Assembly (NCBI GenBank): GCA_030378015.1
Contig: JAUCGG010000043.1
Span: 1 to 32,732 of the forward strand
Source of the DNA: Desulfococcaceae bacterium HSG8
GTDB lineage: Bacteria > Desulfobacterota > Desulfobacteria > Desulfobacterales > 4be13
Length of the DNA stretch: 32,732 bases
Reading direction: 5' to 3'
Shown here: positions 8,250 through 17,582 of the stretch, piece by piece
Position numbering within the stretch: position 1 is the stretch's first letter
Layout of the letters: each line of letters starts with the position of its first letter
Made by a program: the position numbers and the translations under genes
The notes under the pieces: model-generated
Told to the model about the DNA's origin: nothing
What the model saw: only the letters and a program-made list of their open reading frames with translations
Database searches by the model: none

Positions 8250-10265
8250 CTATTCGGTTGCATAAGGTTTCACCCCGCGTTTCTTAAGATTTGAAAATGC
8301 TTTTTTTCTTACCTCCGGATCGTGATCATTTGTCAATTTTTTAAGAATGTCAGCCGGAGTTTTCGGATTGCCTGCCGCAGACCATCGTACACCCCGATAC
8401 TCATCTTTTGCCAGCAGCATAATCAGAATGTCAGCCGGACTGTTCGGATTGCCTGCCACAGAGCTTCGGACACCCGAATCCTCATCTTTTGCGAGCATAA
8501 TCAGAATGTCAGCCGGAGTTTTCGGATTGCGTGCCACAGACCACCGGACATACGAATACTCATCTTTTGCCAGCATAATCAGAATATCAGCCGGAGTGTT
8601 CGGATTGTCTGCCACAGGCCTCCGGACATCCGAATCCTCATCTTTTGCCAGCATAATCAGAATGTCAGCCGGACTGTTCGGATTGTCTGCCACAGATATT
8701 CGGACATCCGAATTTTCATCTTTTGGCAGCATAATCAGAATGTCAGCCGGAGTGTTCGGATTGCATGCCACAGATATTCGGACATCTGAATTTTCATCTT
8801 TTGCCAGCATAATCAGAATGTCAGCCGGAGTGTTCGGATTGCCTGCCACAAAAAACCGGACATACGAATACTCATCTTTTGCCAGCATAATCAGAATGTC
8901 AGGCGGACTGTTCGGATTGCCTGCCACAGACCTTCGGACCTCCGAGTTCTCATCTCTTGCCAGCATAATCAGAATGTCAGCCGAAGTGTTAGGGTTGTCT
9001 GCCACAGACTTCCGGACATACGGAACGTGATCATTTGTCAACTTTTTAAGAATGTCAGCCGGACTGTTCGGATTGCCTGCCAGACACGTCCGAACATACC
9101 AATACTCATCTTCTGCCAGCATAATCAGAATGTCAGCCGGAGTGTTCGGATTGCATGCCAGAAAGCTTCGGACATCCGGATCCTCATCTTTTGCCAGCAT
9201 AATCAGATATTTAACCGCATTTTTAACTAATATCTCCCCATAAATTCCGGCTAATATCTCCCGATAAAAACGATGCATGTTCGCCCTTTTTATGAGATAC
9301 GGCAGCGGTTCGAAATGTTCAAAAACAAGATCATCTGTCATTTCCCTGGCGTCATACTCATCTTTGTACTTACATAATGAAAGTCTGGTATCAGCAGGTA
9401 TGCCCAGGGCCTTCCGTGTCAGGGGAAGTTCTCCCTTCATAATCTTCCTGTATGTGCCGTATTCATGGTCCTGAAACTCTCTGAGTTCCACAAGGTTATG
9501 ATCTATCGAGAATCCCTCTTTCTTATGATCATTTTTTACCACCATGGGTGCATCGGCAAGCACATAAAGCAGGATTTCGGTTTTGCCGGCGTTGACAGAG
9601 GATATCCTGAGGGGATAGACCATCTCAGTTGCCGGAAATGAGAAGCGGATCGGCTGGAGTTCCCCGGTTCTGAGCTTTGATATCTCATCTTTTCCGAGCG
9701 ATTTCCTGTCAATTCTCATCGCCGCATAAACCCACTTCTTTTTTGTGTAGTGTTCAAGCACATCTGCCCGTGATGCGGGAAACGCGAAGCCGTTTTTGTT
9801 CAGCCATCCGCTTAACGCGCCTGCGTCGCCTGAGGAGAGAACGGCAATGTCATAGACACCTGCGACCTTGCGATCAAGCACAGTGACCTCAGTCCTTTCC
9901 GAGTCTCTTCCTGATTCGCGAAAGGCCCGGCCCCACCTTACGCGTTCCTGGGTGTAACGGCTGATTTCCGCAAAAGGGCTTTTGTCCGCATCAACGGCAG
10001 TGACTTCAGGCTTTGAAGGCAGAGGCACAATCCATGCGAAATCTTCTGCAGGGCCTTCGTACCTGACCTGGAGAAGCAGAACCTCCCTGGTGCCGTCCCA
10101 CCGGATGATCGCCTTCTGGGAAGGCTCGTTCAGATCGGCCCCCCTGTCCCAGACAAAGCAGCCGTCAGCCAGCACCTGCCCCGTGATAATGACATGCACA
10201 AGGGCCGCCAGCATAAAACAATGGAAAAGTCGTCTCACAAATTTCTGATTCTGTCCGTCTGACAT
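8250..10265 (-). CDS. Secreted DUF2330 protein with C-terminal LRV/HEAT-like repeat array
   Basis: A 671-residue protein. The start at 10265 is set by a strong AAGGAGG site 9 bases upstream. An N-terminal signal peptide ends near VLA-DG (about residue 34), so export is likely. Residues about 34-270 resemble DUF2330, with the opening GCFVWDRGADLNEPSQ and strands such as EDFAWIVPLPSKP; that family is secreted and of unknown function. From about residue 351 to the end run twelve units of about 26 residues, consensus LIMLAKDExSDVRxSVAxNPNTPADI, which match leucine-rich repeat variant (LRV) repeats of the HEAT-like superfamily and should form a binding solenoid. Units 3 and 12 share the variant LKKLTNDH, and one unit has an extra Leu. 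The DNA repeat is 78 bp and highly conserved. The partner is unknown; a role in cell-surface or periplasmic protein binding is inference. Confidence 0.85.
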   Translation of the reverse strand: MSDGQNQKFVRRLFHCFMLAALVHVIITGQVLADGCFVWDRGADLNEPSQKAIIRWDGTREVLLLQVRYEGPAEDFAWIVPLPSKPEVTAVDADKSPFAEISRYTQERVRWGRAFRESGRDSERTEVTVLDRKVAGVYDIAVLSSGDAGALSGWLNKNGFAFPASRADVLEHYTKKKWVYAAMRIDRKSLGKDEISKLRTGELQPIRFSFPATEMVYPLRISSVNAGKTEILLYVLADAPMVVKNDHKKEGFSIDHNLVELREFQDHEYGTYRKIMKGELPLTRKALGIPADTRLSLCKYKDEYDAREMTDDLVFEHFEPLPYLIKRANMHRFYREILAGIYGEILVKNAVKYLIMLAKDEDPDVRSFLACNPNTPADILIMLAEDEYWYVRTCLAGNPNSPADILKKLTNDHVPYVRKSVADNPNTSADILIMLARDENSEVRRSVAGNPNSPPDILIMLAKDEYSYVRFFVAGNPNTPADILIMLAKDENSDVRISVACNPNTPADILIMLPKDENSDVRISVADNPNSPADILIMLAKDEDSDVRRPVADNPNTPADILIMLAKDEYSYVRWSVARNPKTPADILIMLAKDEDSGVRSSVAGNPNSPADILIMLLAKDEYRGVRWSAAGNPKTPADILKKLTNDHDPEVRKKAFSNLKKRGVKPYATE
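8281..9222 (-). repeat. Coding tandem array of about twelve 78-bp units
   Basis: The plus strand shows atcagaatgtcagccggagt recurring every 78 bases (for example 8501 and 8579). Variation is concentrated in the codons for the middle of the unit (E-x-x-x-VR). One unit is 81 bp through an extra cag near 8410. The long plus-strand frames here are antisense to this array. High unit-to-unit identity implies recent expansion or gene-conversion-like homogenisation. Confidence 0.9.
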
Positions 10266-10341
10266 TGATCTTACCTCCTTAACATTTGAATTTAACTTGT
10301 TATTGTCAGCAGATCGAAAAGATTCCGGTAAACCTTGAAAA

Positions 10342-10464
10342 CAGTGGATTCCGGGTTAAAATTAAAAAACATCCGTATGACAATTTAACATACAATTTAA
10401 CATACTGTCATTCCGGGGAAAATCGGAAAACGGATGTTTTCCGATTTTAACCCGGAATCCACTG
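10342..10464. repeat. Palindromic element with perfect 21-bp ends
   Basis: Bases 10342-10362 (cagtggattccgggtt...) are the exact reverse complement of 10444-10464. The inside holds short direct repeats (caatttaacata twice) and a second small pairing (catccg / cggatg). It fills much of the 365-base gap between the DUF2330 and WD40 genes. It looks like a MITE-type element and is non-coding. Confidence 0.7.
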
Positions 10465-10537
10465 CTTGCGAAAGTTTTCGATCCACTGATTGTTTATACG
10501 GCCTCAGCAGAACCATAGCATTGGCCTGAAGCCCGCA

Positions 10538-10623
10538 GGTCGGGGTGAGGAACGAACCCCGACAGAGACGGGTATTGTAATTCGGAATAATTAAAATGTC
10601 GGGGTTCCTTCCTCACCCCGACC
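10538..10623. repeat. Hairpin repeat R3, best copy; abuts the WD40 gene stop
   Basis: Arms 10538-10563 (ggtcggggtgagg...) and 10598-10623 are complementary over 26 bases with one mismatch. The right arm ends 7 bases beyond the WD40 stop codon. The stem could act as a transcription stop or mRNA 3' stabiliser for that gene, but no U-tract follows on the minus strand. Related copies lie at 6776-6823, 8069-8160, 17415-17467 and 18235-18270. Confidence 0.75.
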
Positions 10624-10630
10624 CACATGC

Positions 10631-13600
10631 TCATTTTTTCCGGGATTTCAACATATTGCCAAATGCTTTTATTGCGTAACCCGCAAGTCTGGCCCGCCCG
10701 TCTTCCTTTTCCATTTCTTCCGAGATATTTTGTAATATATCCGATGTTTTTTTCAGATTTCCCTGTATCTTTTCCAACACATTGCCGCGGGGAACATTCA
10801 GTCCGTCAGCAACATCTGATAATGTTTTAAGGAATTCGGACTGGAACCTGAGAAACCGGGGAGCAGCCTCGATAACTGCATTAATGTGGGCTTCATCCAG
10901 ACGTTTCCGGGCAAACAGTTCAAGAATTTTTTTGACGGATTTCCTGTCAAGTTTACTCAGATCATCAATATTTAACAACTGTCTTATTTCATTGAGAAGT
11001 TCTTCCTTGCTGACTGTTTTCCGGAATGTCTTTTTCCGAGGTGAGTCTGAAGATGTATTCCCGGGGTCAACTTTGAGTGATTCCGGAGAGTTGTTTCCGG
11101 GGCCGGCTTTAGGTGAGTCTGAAGATGTATTGCCGGGGCCGCCCCCTTTAGCTGACTCTGAAGGCTTATTTCCCTGCTCCTGGGAATGCGGTGTCGAAAG
11201 CAATTTGCTGTCAGGAGATTTTGCAGCAGAGCGAACCGCGTGGATCCGGTTGAAACCTGCGATGCGGCTATAGGATGATATCTCACCGGAAGAATAAGAT
11301 ATGCACCACGCGGACGAGTAATATGTCACATCCGAACTCCAGCACTTAAACAGTTTTCCGTCAAATACCGGGGAAATTTTAAGTCTGTTTTCAACAGTTT
11401 TACTCTCAACCAGGGATACCAGTTCCTCAAGCATTGGGATTCTCCAGTCGTTATAACCCGCAAATCCCTGCCTGTTAAGTTTCCCGATATATTCCCCGGC
11501 TTTCCTGTAAGCGCCCTCCTCTCCTCCTGATTTGTCCCACATTAACCCTGTTTTCCGGTCTGTTACGGTTCCGTCCCCGTTGTCCCTGAAACGGCTTCCG
11601 GGCATATATGGTTCATCCCGGTCATACTTTGATATTATTGCCTGAACATCTTCCGATGAAAGCACCCCGTCTTTCTGCGGAGAGTCTGTCCGCGGTGAAT
11701 GCTGACGAATCCATGCCCTGTTTTCCCTGATCATTTTTTCAAGCCTCAGTTCATCCCGGGCATATTCTTTTTCCAGACTTATTATAGTCGACCTGGTTTT
11801 TGAGGGCGGGACGTGATCAGAGCTTCCTGGCAAATCCGGATCTCTGAATTCTTTTACAATGTTTCCTTGAAAATCCGACATGCGGATTGCTCCTGAAATG
11901 ATGAATTTACCGTCAGAAGTGAAATCAGGATGAGAACCGGATTCAAGCTTATGTTCCATGCGCTTACCTGTTTTTATCTCAAACATATGGAAATAATATC
12001 TGACTATCCGTTCGTCACCCGGCTCCAGCCCGGCGAGATTATGCACAATGACTAATAAAACATATTTTTCATCAGGACTCACCGCATAATCTCTGATTTC
12101 CGCGAAATCGCGCCCTTCCCCGTAGTCACGGTGAACTCCGCCAAATGGATCATCCTCTATACTGTGAGAAAAAATCTCCCTGCCGGTTTCCCTGCTGTAT
12201 ATCTTCAAAGTATGACGGGAGACTTTTTCAATCCTGTATTTCCTCTCTGAAAACACAGGCTCCTTTTCCTTCCCAAAGGACTTAAAGGGAACTTTCGGAG
12301 GTATGCCTAACTTTTCCCGAACCTTTTCAGGATGGTTAAACGATTTTATATACCTCCTGGTATCGTAAGATGTGCTGGCGGAGGACATGCTGAGGCAATC
12401 GCTGCCCCTGTCTGAAGCAGCATAATATCCTTCGGGCGTAAGAGTCACCCATTCGTCTTTGAACGCGATAAACCGGCAGAGTTCTTTTCCTGAATCTGTA
12501 CTCCACAGCCTCAGGGTCCGATCCTCGCTTCCGGACAGGACAAACCGGCCCAGGGGATCATATGCAGCGGAAGTGACAGGTTTGGAATGCCCGCGGAATG
12601 TGAAAAGTTCCCTGCCTGAATCTGCTTCCCATAATTTCAAGGTATTATCATTGCTTCCGGACAGGACAAACCGGCCATCAGGGCTGAAGCTCACACAAGT
12701 GACGGAATCCGAATGCCCTCGGAATGTTTTGATTTTCTTACCCGAATCCGCTGCCCACAGGTTCAGGGTTTTATCCCTGCTTCCCGAAAGCACATATCTG
12801 CCGTCAGAACTGAAAGCCGCGGACAGTATTTCCGAAGAATGTCCTTTGAATGAGCGGACTTCTTTCCCGGAAGCGGTTTCCCAAAGCCACAGGATGTTAT
12901 CAATTGCGGATAACGCATATCTGCTGTCAGGGCTGAAAGCGGGAGAAAGGACAGGACGTTTGCCTCCCGGTTTTTCAAATAATCGGATGATTTTACCCAG
13001 ATCAGGATCCCAGAGCTTCCTGCCGGACAGGATATATCTGCCGTCAGAACTCATTACACCGGTGACTGCGTCGGTGTATTCTTCAATATTCCGTATTTCC
13101 TTACCTGAATCCGTCTCCCACACTCTCAGGGTTCTGTCCTTACCCGCGGAAAGGACGTAACTGCTGCTCGGACTGAATGCCACAGAAATGACAGGGGCCG
13201 AATGCCCCGGGAAAGAGCGGATCCCCTTTCCTGATTCCGATTCCCAGAGCATAATGGTATGATCATCATATCCGGCCAGGATATATTTTCCGTCAGGGCT
13301 GAAGGCAGCGGAACGGACACCGCAATCGTCACTTTGGAACATTCGGATTTCCTTACCCGAACTCACCTCCCACAGTTTCATGGTCCTGTCACAACTCCCG
13401 GAAAGCATATATTTCCCGTCAGAACTTAATACCGCTGACCTGACACCGGACTGATGTCCGTCAAATGATCGGAATTTTTCTCCCAAAAAGATATCCAGCA
13501 GAAAGCTTTTCCGTTCGTATCCGCCAAGCAGGGCATGTCTGGGATCCGAAGTAAAAATAACAGAGGCTGCATGACTATCACTAAATGAGCGGGCTCTTTT

Positions 13601-16588
13601 CCCTGAAGATATATCCAACAGGTATGTGGAAACATTTTTACCGCAGGCCAGCGCATATCTGCCATCGTGGCTGAAAGCAACCGATTCTATAAAACTGGAA
13701 AAATATTTTCCGCCTCCGAATAACCAAATCTGTTTTCCCGAATCCGCGTCCCATAACCTTACTGTATCTGCTCCGCCGGACAGGATGTATTTACCGTCAG
13801 GGCTGAACGCTGCGGAATAAAAATATATCCAATACCCTTCGGGTATAAATGTGCGGACTTTTTTCCCCGAACCTGTTTCATACAATTCAAGACTTTCAGG
13901 AGTTACTGCCAGCGCGTGCATTCCGTCAGGGCTGAACGCGACGGTTCTGACCACACCCACCGAAACCTTCCTTGAATCAATATGATAATCAGCTTTATCC
14001 TCTTGGTATGACAGGATTTCCCTGCCTGAATTCACATCCCACAGCCGCATGGCCCCTGATCCTGAGAGGGCATATTTCCCGTCAGGACTGAAAGCAACCG
14101 AACTGATAACAAAAGACGGGTCAGTGTCAAACGAGCGGATTTCCCTGCCCGAATTCACATCCCACAGCTTTAACATGCAGTCCCAGCCGCCGGACAGGGC
14201 ATATTTCCCGTCAGGGCTGAGTGCAACGCATTCGATTTCACGTAAATGCCCGAGCTGGGTAATGAATTCGGGTTTTCCGTGAGCGCGCTCAGGCTTATCC
14301 GGCTCCCTGGCATGAGGAATGTTTCCTCCGCGCTGTTCCGACCCGTTCCGACCCGTGTCTTTTTCATACTGCTCCGAAGATTTTCGAACCGGGGGTTTCG
14401 GAGTCACGGGCTTGCTGATTCCGGCCATGTCCTCTTTATACTGTTGCAAAGCCTTCCGAACCTTCCCGGGGCGATAGAAAGTTTCTTTATAGTTTTCGAT
14501 ACCTCGGAGATCATCACCGACACGGACACCGAGGTATTTATGCCCCCCGGGAGATGCATTATAAAATCCCCCGGGAGTCAGGACAATCCACTCCTCATCG
14601 GAAAATGCGTAAAACCGGCAGATTTCCTTTCCCGAATCCGTTTCCGAAAGCCTCATGTTTCTGTTGCTGCCTGACAAAACATATCTGCTGTCCGGGCTGA
14701 ATATGGCAGGAGGGGTATATCCTGATGATTCACCTCCCGAAGCTTCCTCATAAGAGCGGATTTCTTTCCCCGAACCGGCATCCCACAATATTAGGGAATC
14801 CCTGTCCCGGGATAAGGCATATTTGCTGTCAGGACTCAGAGCAACAGCAGTGACCCCGTTCGGGTGGTTTCCGAATGAGCGGATTCCTTTTCCCGAATCC
14901 GTGTCCCACATCATAAGCTCTCCGCTGCTCATCCCGGTGAGGGCATATCTGCCGTCGGGGCTGAAGGCTGCGGATTCTATATTGCTATCAGAGTTGTCCG
15001 GGCACACGCGGAACGACCGGACTTCTTTTCCTGAATCAGCATCCCATATATTCAGTGTTTTCTTGTCAAGTCCTGCGGACATGATATATCTGCTGTCTGA
15101 ACTGAAAGATATAAAACGGAATGTTTCCCGGTAATCCCCCTCGAATGTTCGGATATTTGCTCCGAAAAACACATCCCACAGGATCATACCGGAATTTTTT
15201 AAGGACAGGACGAGTCTGTCGTCAGGGCTGAAACGTACCGAACTGTCGGACTTTCTGAAAGTTCCTATCTCTGTTCCCAAATCCGTATCCCACAGCTTAT
15301 GTTGTCCGATCAGGAAATATTTCTCATCAGGACTGCGATCTACGGAACCGATATACCAGTCTTCTTTTTTATACCAATAATATTTATTACTCTGAAATGA
15401 CAGAATAAGCCTTTCAGAAGCAGACGGATCACGAACAAACGGCTGAAACTGACAGACAAATTCCCCTGAAACAGCATCCCATGCCTCCGGTGTTGAGATT
15501 TCTTTAAATCTGCACACATAAGACCTTGATGTCAGAATATATCGGCCGTTATCACTGAAATCCGCAGCCCCGAAGGGAAGCGGATGCCCCATTGAGCGGA
15601 CTTCTTTTCCCGATGCTGTTTCAACCACTCTCAGAACATTCCTATCTCTTCTATTCTCCTTGATTCCGTAAACCGCCAAATACCTCCTGTCCGGGCTGAA
15701 AATAGCAGAACCGTTTTCAAAAAGATCATAAGAGCAGATTTTTTTTCCTGAAGCCGTATCATACAGTCCTGATCCCACAGGCTTACCGCTGCTTCTGACA
15801 AATTCTCCGAGGAGCATAAATCTGCTGTCAGGACTGAAAACCCCGTGAAGCCTTGTCTGCTGACCGGATTCGTAAGAGCTGATTTCTTTTCCCGATGCTG
15901 TCTCACAGATCACTGCGCTGAATTTACCATATCCGGCCTTGCGTTGAAACAGCCTGTATTTGCCGTCAGGGCTGAAAACTGGCATTCCGACTAAACGCTT
16001 TTCTCTTCCAGTGGGGTATTTATCCCCGTAGCTGAAGAACTCGCCCATGATATCTTTTGCCTTGAATGAGGAACGGATTTCTTTTCCGGATGCAGCGTCA
16101 TGCAGCCTGAGATTGCCCTCGCATCCGGACAGAATATATTTGCCGTCAGGACTTAATACCGAACAGTTGACAGGTTCCGAATGTCCTTTGACGGAATCCT
16201 CGGATCCCCCGGCCAATGCGTATTTGCCATCAGGACCGGATACCGTACAATCGGAATCTCCCATATAAGCAATCATCTTTCCCGAATCCACCTCCCACAG
16301 TTTTATGCCGTACCCCGTGCCTCCGATCAGTACATATTTTCCGTCGGGGCTGAAAAATATGTAAGTCGGCGGGTGCGGATGATCGTGTTTCTCAAAACTG
16401 CGGATTTCCTTGTCCGAGACAAAATCCCACAGCAAAAGGGTTCCGTCCTTACTGCCGGACAGGATGTATCTGCTGTCAGGGCTGAAGGCCGCGCAGGTTA
16501 TGATATCCGAATGGCCCTGGTTAACATAAATTTCAAGGTGTTTCACCTTATCCTGTTTATCGCTTTTTCCCTGATCAGTCGGAATCAT
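10631..16588 (-). CDS. Giant WD40 beta-propeller protein with DUF1566 domain
   Basis: A 1985-residue protein. The start at 16588 has a consensus AAGGAGG site 8 bases upstream; the frame is open further upstream but without a site. I count 28 WD40-type repeats (consensus FSPDGKYxLSGSxDxTxxLWDxxSGKEIRSF), some degenerate: 14 in about residues 20-655 and 14 in about 770-1375. Each array ends in a cap, DEEWIVLTPGGFYNAS near 660 and DEWVTLTPEGYYAAS near 1378. These caps are common in WD40 proteins that carry caspase-like domains, but none is present here. After a degenerate beta region comes a DUF1566/Lcl domain (about 1659-1785: RDNGDGTVTDRKTGLMWDKS, GYNDWRIPMLEELVSLVE). A Pro/Ser/Gly linker with PGNTSSDSP repeats and a roughly 150-residue helical tail follow. 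No signal peptide or membrane segment is seen. It is probably a protein-interaction scaffold; the partners are unknown. Confidence 0.92.
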   Translation of the reverse strand: MIPTDQGKSDKQDKVKHLEIYVNQGHSDIITCAAFSPDSRYILSGSKDGTLLLWDFVSDKEIRSFEKHDHPHPPTYIFFSPDGKYVLIGGTGYGIKLWEVDSGKMIAYMGDSDCTVSGPDGKYALAGGSEDSVKGHSEPVNCSVLSPDGKYILSGCEGNLRLHDAASGKEIRSSFKAKDIMGEFFSYGDKYPTGREKRLVGMPVFSPDGKYRLFQRKAGYGKFSAVICETASGKEISSYESGQQTRLHGVFSPDSRFMLLGEFVRSSGKPVGSGLYDTASGKKICSYDLFENGSAIFSPDRRYLAVYGIKENRRDRNVLRVVETASGKEVRSMGHPLPFGAADFSDNGRYILTSRSYVCRFKEISTPEAWDAVSGEFVCQFQPFVRDPSASERLILSFQSNKYYWYKKEDWYIGSVDRSPDEKYFLIGQHKLWDTDLGTEIGTFRKSDSSVRFSPDDRLVLSLKNSGMILWDVFFGANIRTFEGDYRETFRFISFSSDSRYIMSAGLDKKTLNIWDADSGKEVRSFRVCPDNSDSNIESAAFSPDGRYALTGMSSGELMMWDTDSGKGIRSFGNHPNGVTAVALSPDSKYALSRDRDSLILWDAGSGKEIRSYEEASGGESSGYTPPAIFSPDSRYVLSGSNRNMRLSETDSGKEICRFYAFSDEEWIVLTPGGFYNASPGGHKYLGVRVGDDLRGIENYKETFYRPGKVRKALQQYKEDMAGISKPVTPKPPVRKSSEQYEKDTGRNGSEQRGGNIPHAREPDKPERAHGKPEFITQLGHLREIECVALSPDGKYALSGGWDCMLKLWDVNSGREIRSFDTDPSFVISSVAFSPDGKYALSGSGAMRLWDVNSGREILSYQEDKADYHIDSRKVSVGVVRTVAFSPDGMHALAVTPESLELYETGSGKKVRTFIPEGYWIYFYSAAFSPDGKYILSGGADTVRLWDADSGKQIWLFGGGKYFSSFIESVAFSHDGRYALACGKNVSTYLLDISSGKRARSFSDSHAASVIFTSDPRHALLGGYERKSFLLDIFLGEKFRSFDGHQSGVRSAVLSSDGKYMLSGSCDRTMKLWEVSSGKEIRMFQSDDCGVRSAAFSPDGKYILAGYDDHTIMLWESESGKGIRSFPGHSAPVISVAFSPSSSYVLSAGKDRTLRVWETDSGKEIRNIEEYTDAVTGVMSSDGRYILSGRKLWDPDLGKIIRLFEKPGGKRPVLSPAFSPDSRYALSAIDNILWLWETASGKEVRSFKGHSSEILSAAFSSDGRYVLSGSRDKTLNLWAADSGKKIKTFRGHSDSVTCVSFSPDGRFVLSGSNDNTLKLWEADSGRELFTFRGHSKPVTSAAYDPLGRFVLSGSEDRTLRLWSTDSGKELCRFIAFKDEWVTLTPEGYYAASDRGSDCLSMSSASTSYDTRRYIKSFNHPEKVREKLGIPPKVPFKSFGKEKEPVFSERKYRIEKVSRHTLKIYSRETGREIFSHSIEDDPFGGVHRDYGEGRDFAEIRDYAVSPDEKYVLLVIVHNLAGLEPGDERIVRYYFHMFEIKTGKRMEHKLESGSHPDFTSDGKFIISGAIRMSDFQGNIVKEFRDPDLPGSSDHVPPSKTRSTIISLEKEYARDELRLEKMIRENRAWIRQHSPRTDSPQKDGVLSSEDVQAIISKYDRDEPYMPGSRFRDNGDGTVTDRKTGLMWDKSGGEEGAYRKAGEYIGKLNRQGFAGYNDWRIPMLEELVSLVESKTVENRLKISPVFDGKLFKCWSSDVTYYSSAWCISYSSGEISSYSRIAGFNRIHAVRSAAKSPDSKLLSTPHSQEQGNKPSESAKGGGPGNTSSDSPKAGPGNNSPESLKVDPGNTSSDSPRKKTFRKTVSKEELLNEIRQLLNIDDLSKLDRKSVKKILELFARKRLDEAHINAVIEAAPRFLRFQSEFLKTLSDVADGLNVPRGNVLEKIQGNLKKTSDILQNISEEMEKEDGRARLAGYAIKAFGNMLKSRKK

Positions 16589-16861
16589 TTTATTTTCCTC
16601 CTTATGCAGCATGATGAATTTGAATATTTTTCTGAGAAAGCCAAGCCGGAACCATCTTATTTTCCGCCTTATATGCATGACCGCAGCCGCTGCCCCGGAG
16701 AATTCCGTTCCTGCTCCCAAGGCTAAAACATATTAACACAACGATCATAAATTGCAATAAATATCAGGGGAGAAGTGCCTGATTTACGCGCTGAGTCAGC
16801 AAATCAGGGCTTTAATGGCTCATAGTTATAAGAGACCCCCGGGAAATAATACAGCGATATG

Positions 16862-16969
16862 GGACACGGATAAACACGGATATGCACGGATTTTATTGCA
16901 GAAATGGTCTGTGTAAGTGGAAAACCGGACAGGATTTATCACTGGGAATGATCCGTGTTCATCCGTGTC
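16862..16969. repeat. Inverted repeat element (ggacacggataaacacggat family)
   Basis: The arm at 16862-16881 pairs with 16950-16969, with one mismatch over 20 bases. The 68-base centre is non-coding. This kind of cacggata repeat is frequent between genes in repeat-rich genomes. The rest of the 16589-17044 gap shows no gene. Confidence 0.65.
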
Positions 16970-17044
16970 CTGAAAACCGCGGGCAAGTTATTTTCGGAGC
17001 AAAACACCGAACACCGAATAGCAAACACTTTCATATAAACGGCA

Positions 17045-17320
17045 ATGATCTGCCGATCACAACTGAAACCCAACGCATGGGGGCTTTACGATATGCACGG
17101 CAATGTGAAGGAATGGTGTCAGGACCGGTGGAGTCTGTTCTCTCCCGCTGATATTGCCGACGGTGTCACCGACCCTGCCGGTCCCGCGACAGGAAAGGCG
17201 CATGTTGTCCGCGGCTGCTGCTTTCGAGATAGTTATTTCGGCTGCCGCTCGGCATTCCGCGCAGGTCGGAGTACTACTCTCAAATTCGTCGGTTTCCGTG
17301 TCGCAGGGTCGGCAGAATGA
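17045..17320 (+). pseudogene. C-terminal remnant of an FGE-sulfatase (SUMF1-like) domain protein
   Basis: The frame encodes LKPNAWGLYDMHGNVKEWCQ, then DPAGPATGKAHVVRG and CRSAFRAGRST...FVGFRV. These are the last three signature blocks of the formylglycine-generating-enzyme/SUMF1 domain, which is normally about 230-260 residues. Only about 85 residues remain. A stop codon lies just upstream in frame, and nothing N-terminal to the NAWGLYDMHGNV block can be found in the upstream 300 bases. It is therefore a truncated remnant rather than a working enzyme. Genomes rich in WD40 giants often carry many such domains. The nominal ATG at 17045 is not a real start. Confidence 0.8.
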
Positions 17321-17414
17321 TTTCCATGCCCTGAAATATGAAGGGACGGGTAAGTAGCAGCCGGGGGATAAATCCCCCGGCATCAGTGCCGGGGCTGAAA
17401 GCTGAAGCAGCCCG

Positions 17415-17467
17415 GATTACAATACCCGTTTTGTCGGGGTTCATGCCTCACCCCGATCTGCGGGCTT
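17415..17467. repeat. Hairpin repeat R3, inverted half copy
   Basis: The sequence ttacaatacccgttttgtcggggttcatgcctcaccccgatctgcgggc is the reverse complement of the left half of the R3 repeats. It is preceded by the hairpin ccgggggataaatcccccgg at about 17361-17380. No gene is present in 17321-17582. Confidence 0.55.
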
Positions 17468-17582
17468 CGGAGCATGCCTTCCGGCATATTCTCACGGGGT
17501 TCAAACCCCGTGCGGTGTATCACTCTGACCTTTCAGGGCAGGTTAAAAACTCAGTGAGTTAAAAGTTGCACACCGCGTGAAA

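Noticed and set aside
8340..9210. Regular 78-bp repeats as a possible CRISPR array
   Set aside because: The period is coding, in frame, without distinct conserved repeats and variable spacers.
8322..9243. Long plus-strand open frames with repeating units
   Set aside because: They are antisense to the LRV-like repeats of the DUF2330 gene; the minus-strand reading has a signal peptide, ribosome site and family match.
10782..16726. Many plus-strand frames opposite the WD40 gene
   Set aside because: They are shadows of WD40 repeats; the minus-strand protein has clear domains and a consensus ribosome site.
17338..17562. Plus-strand frame of 74 residues
   Set aside because: It runs through hairpin and R3 repeat sequence; similar residues appear wherever the repeat occurs.
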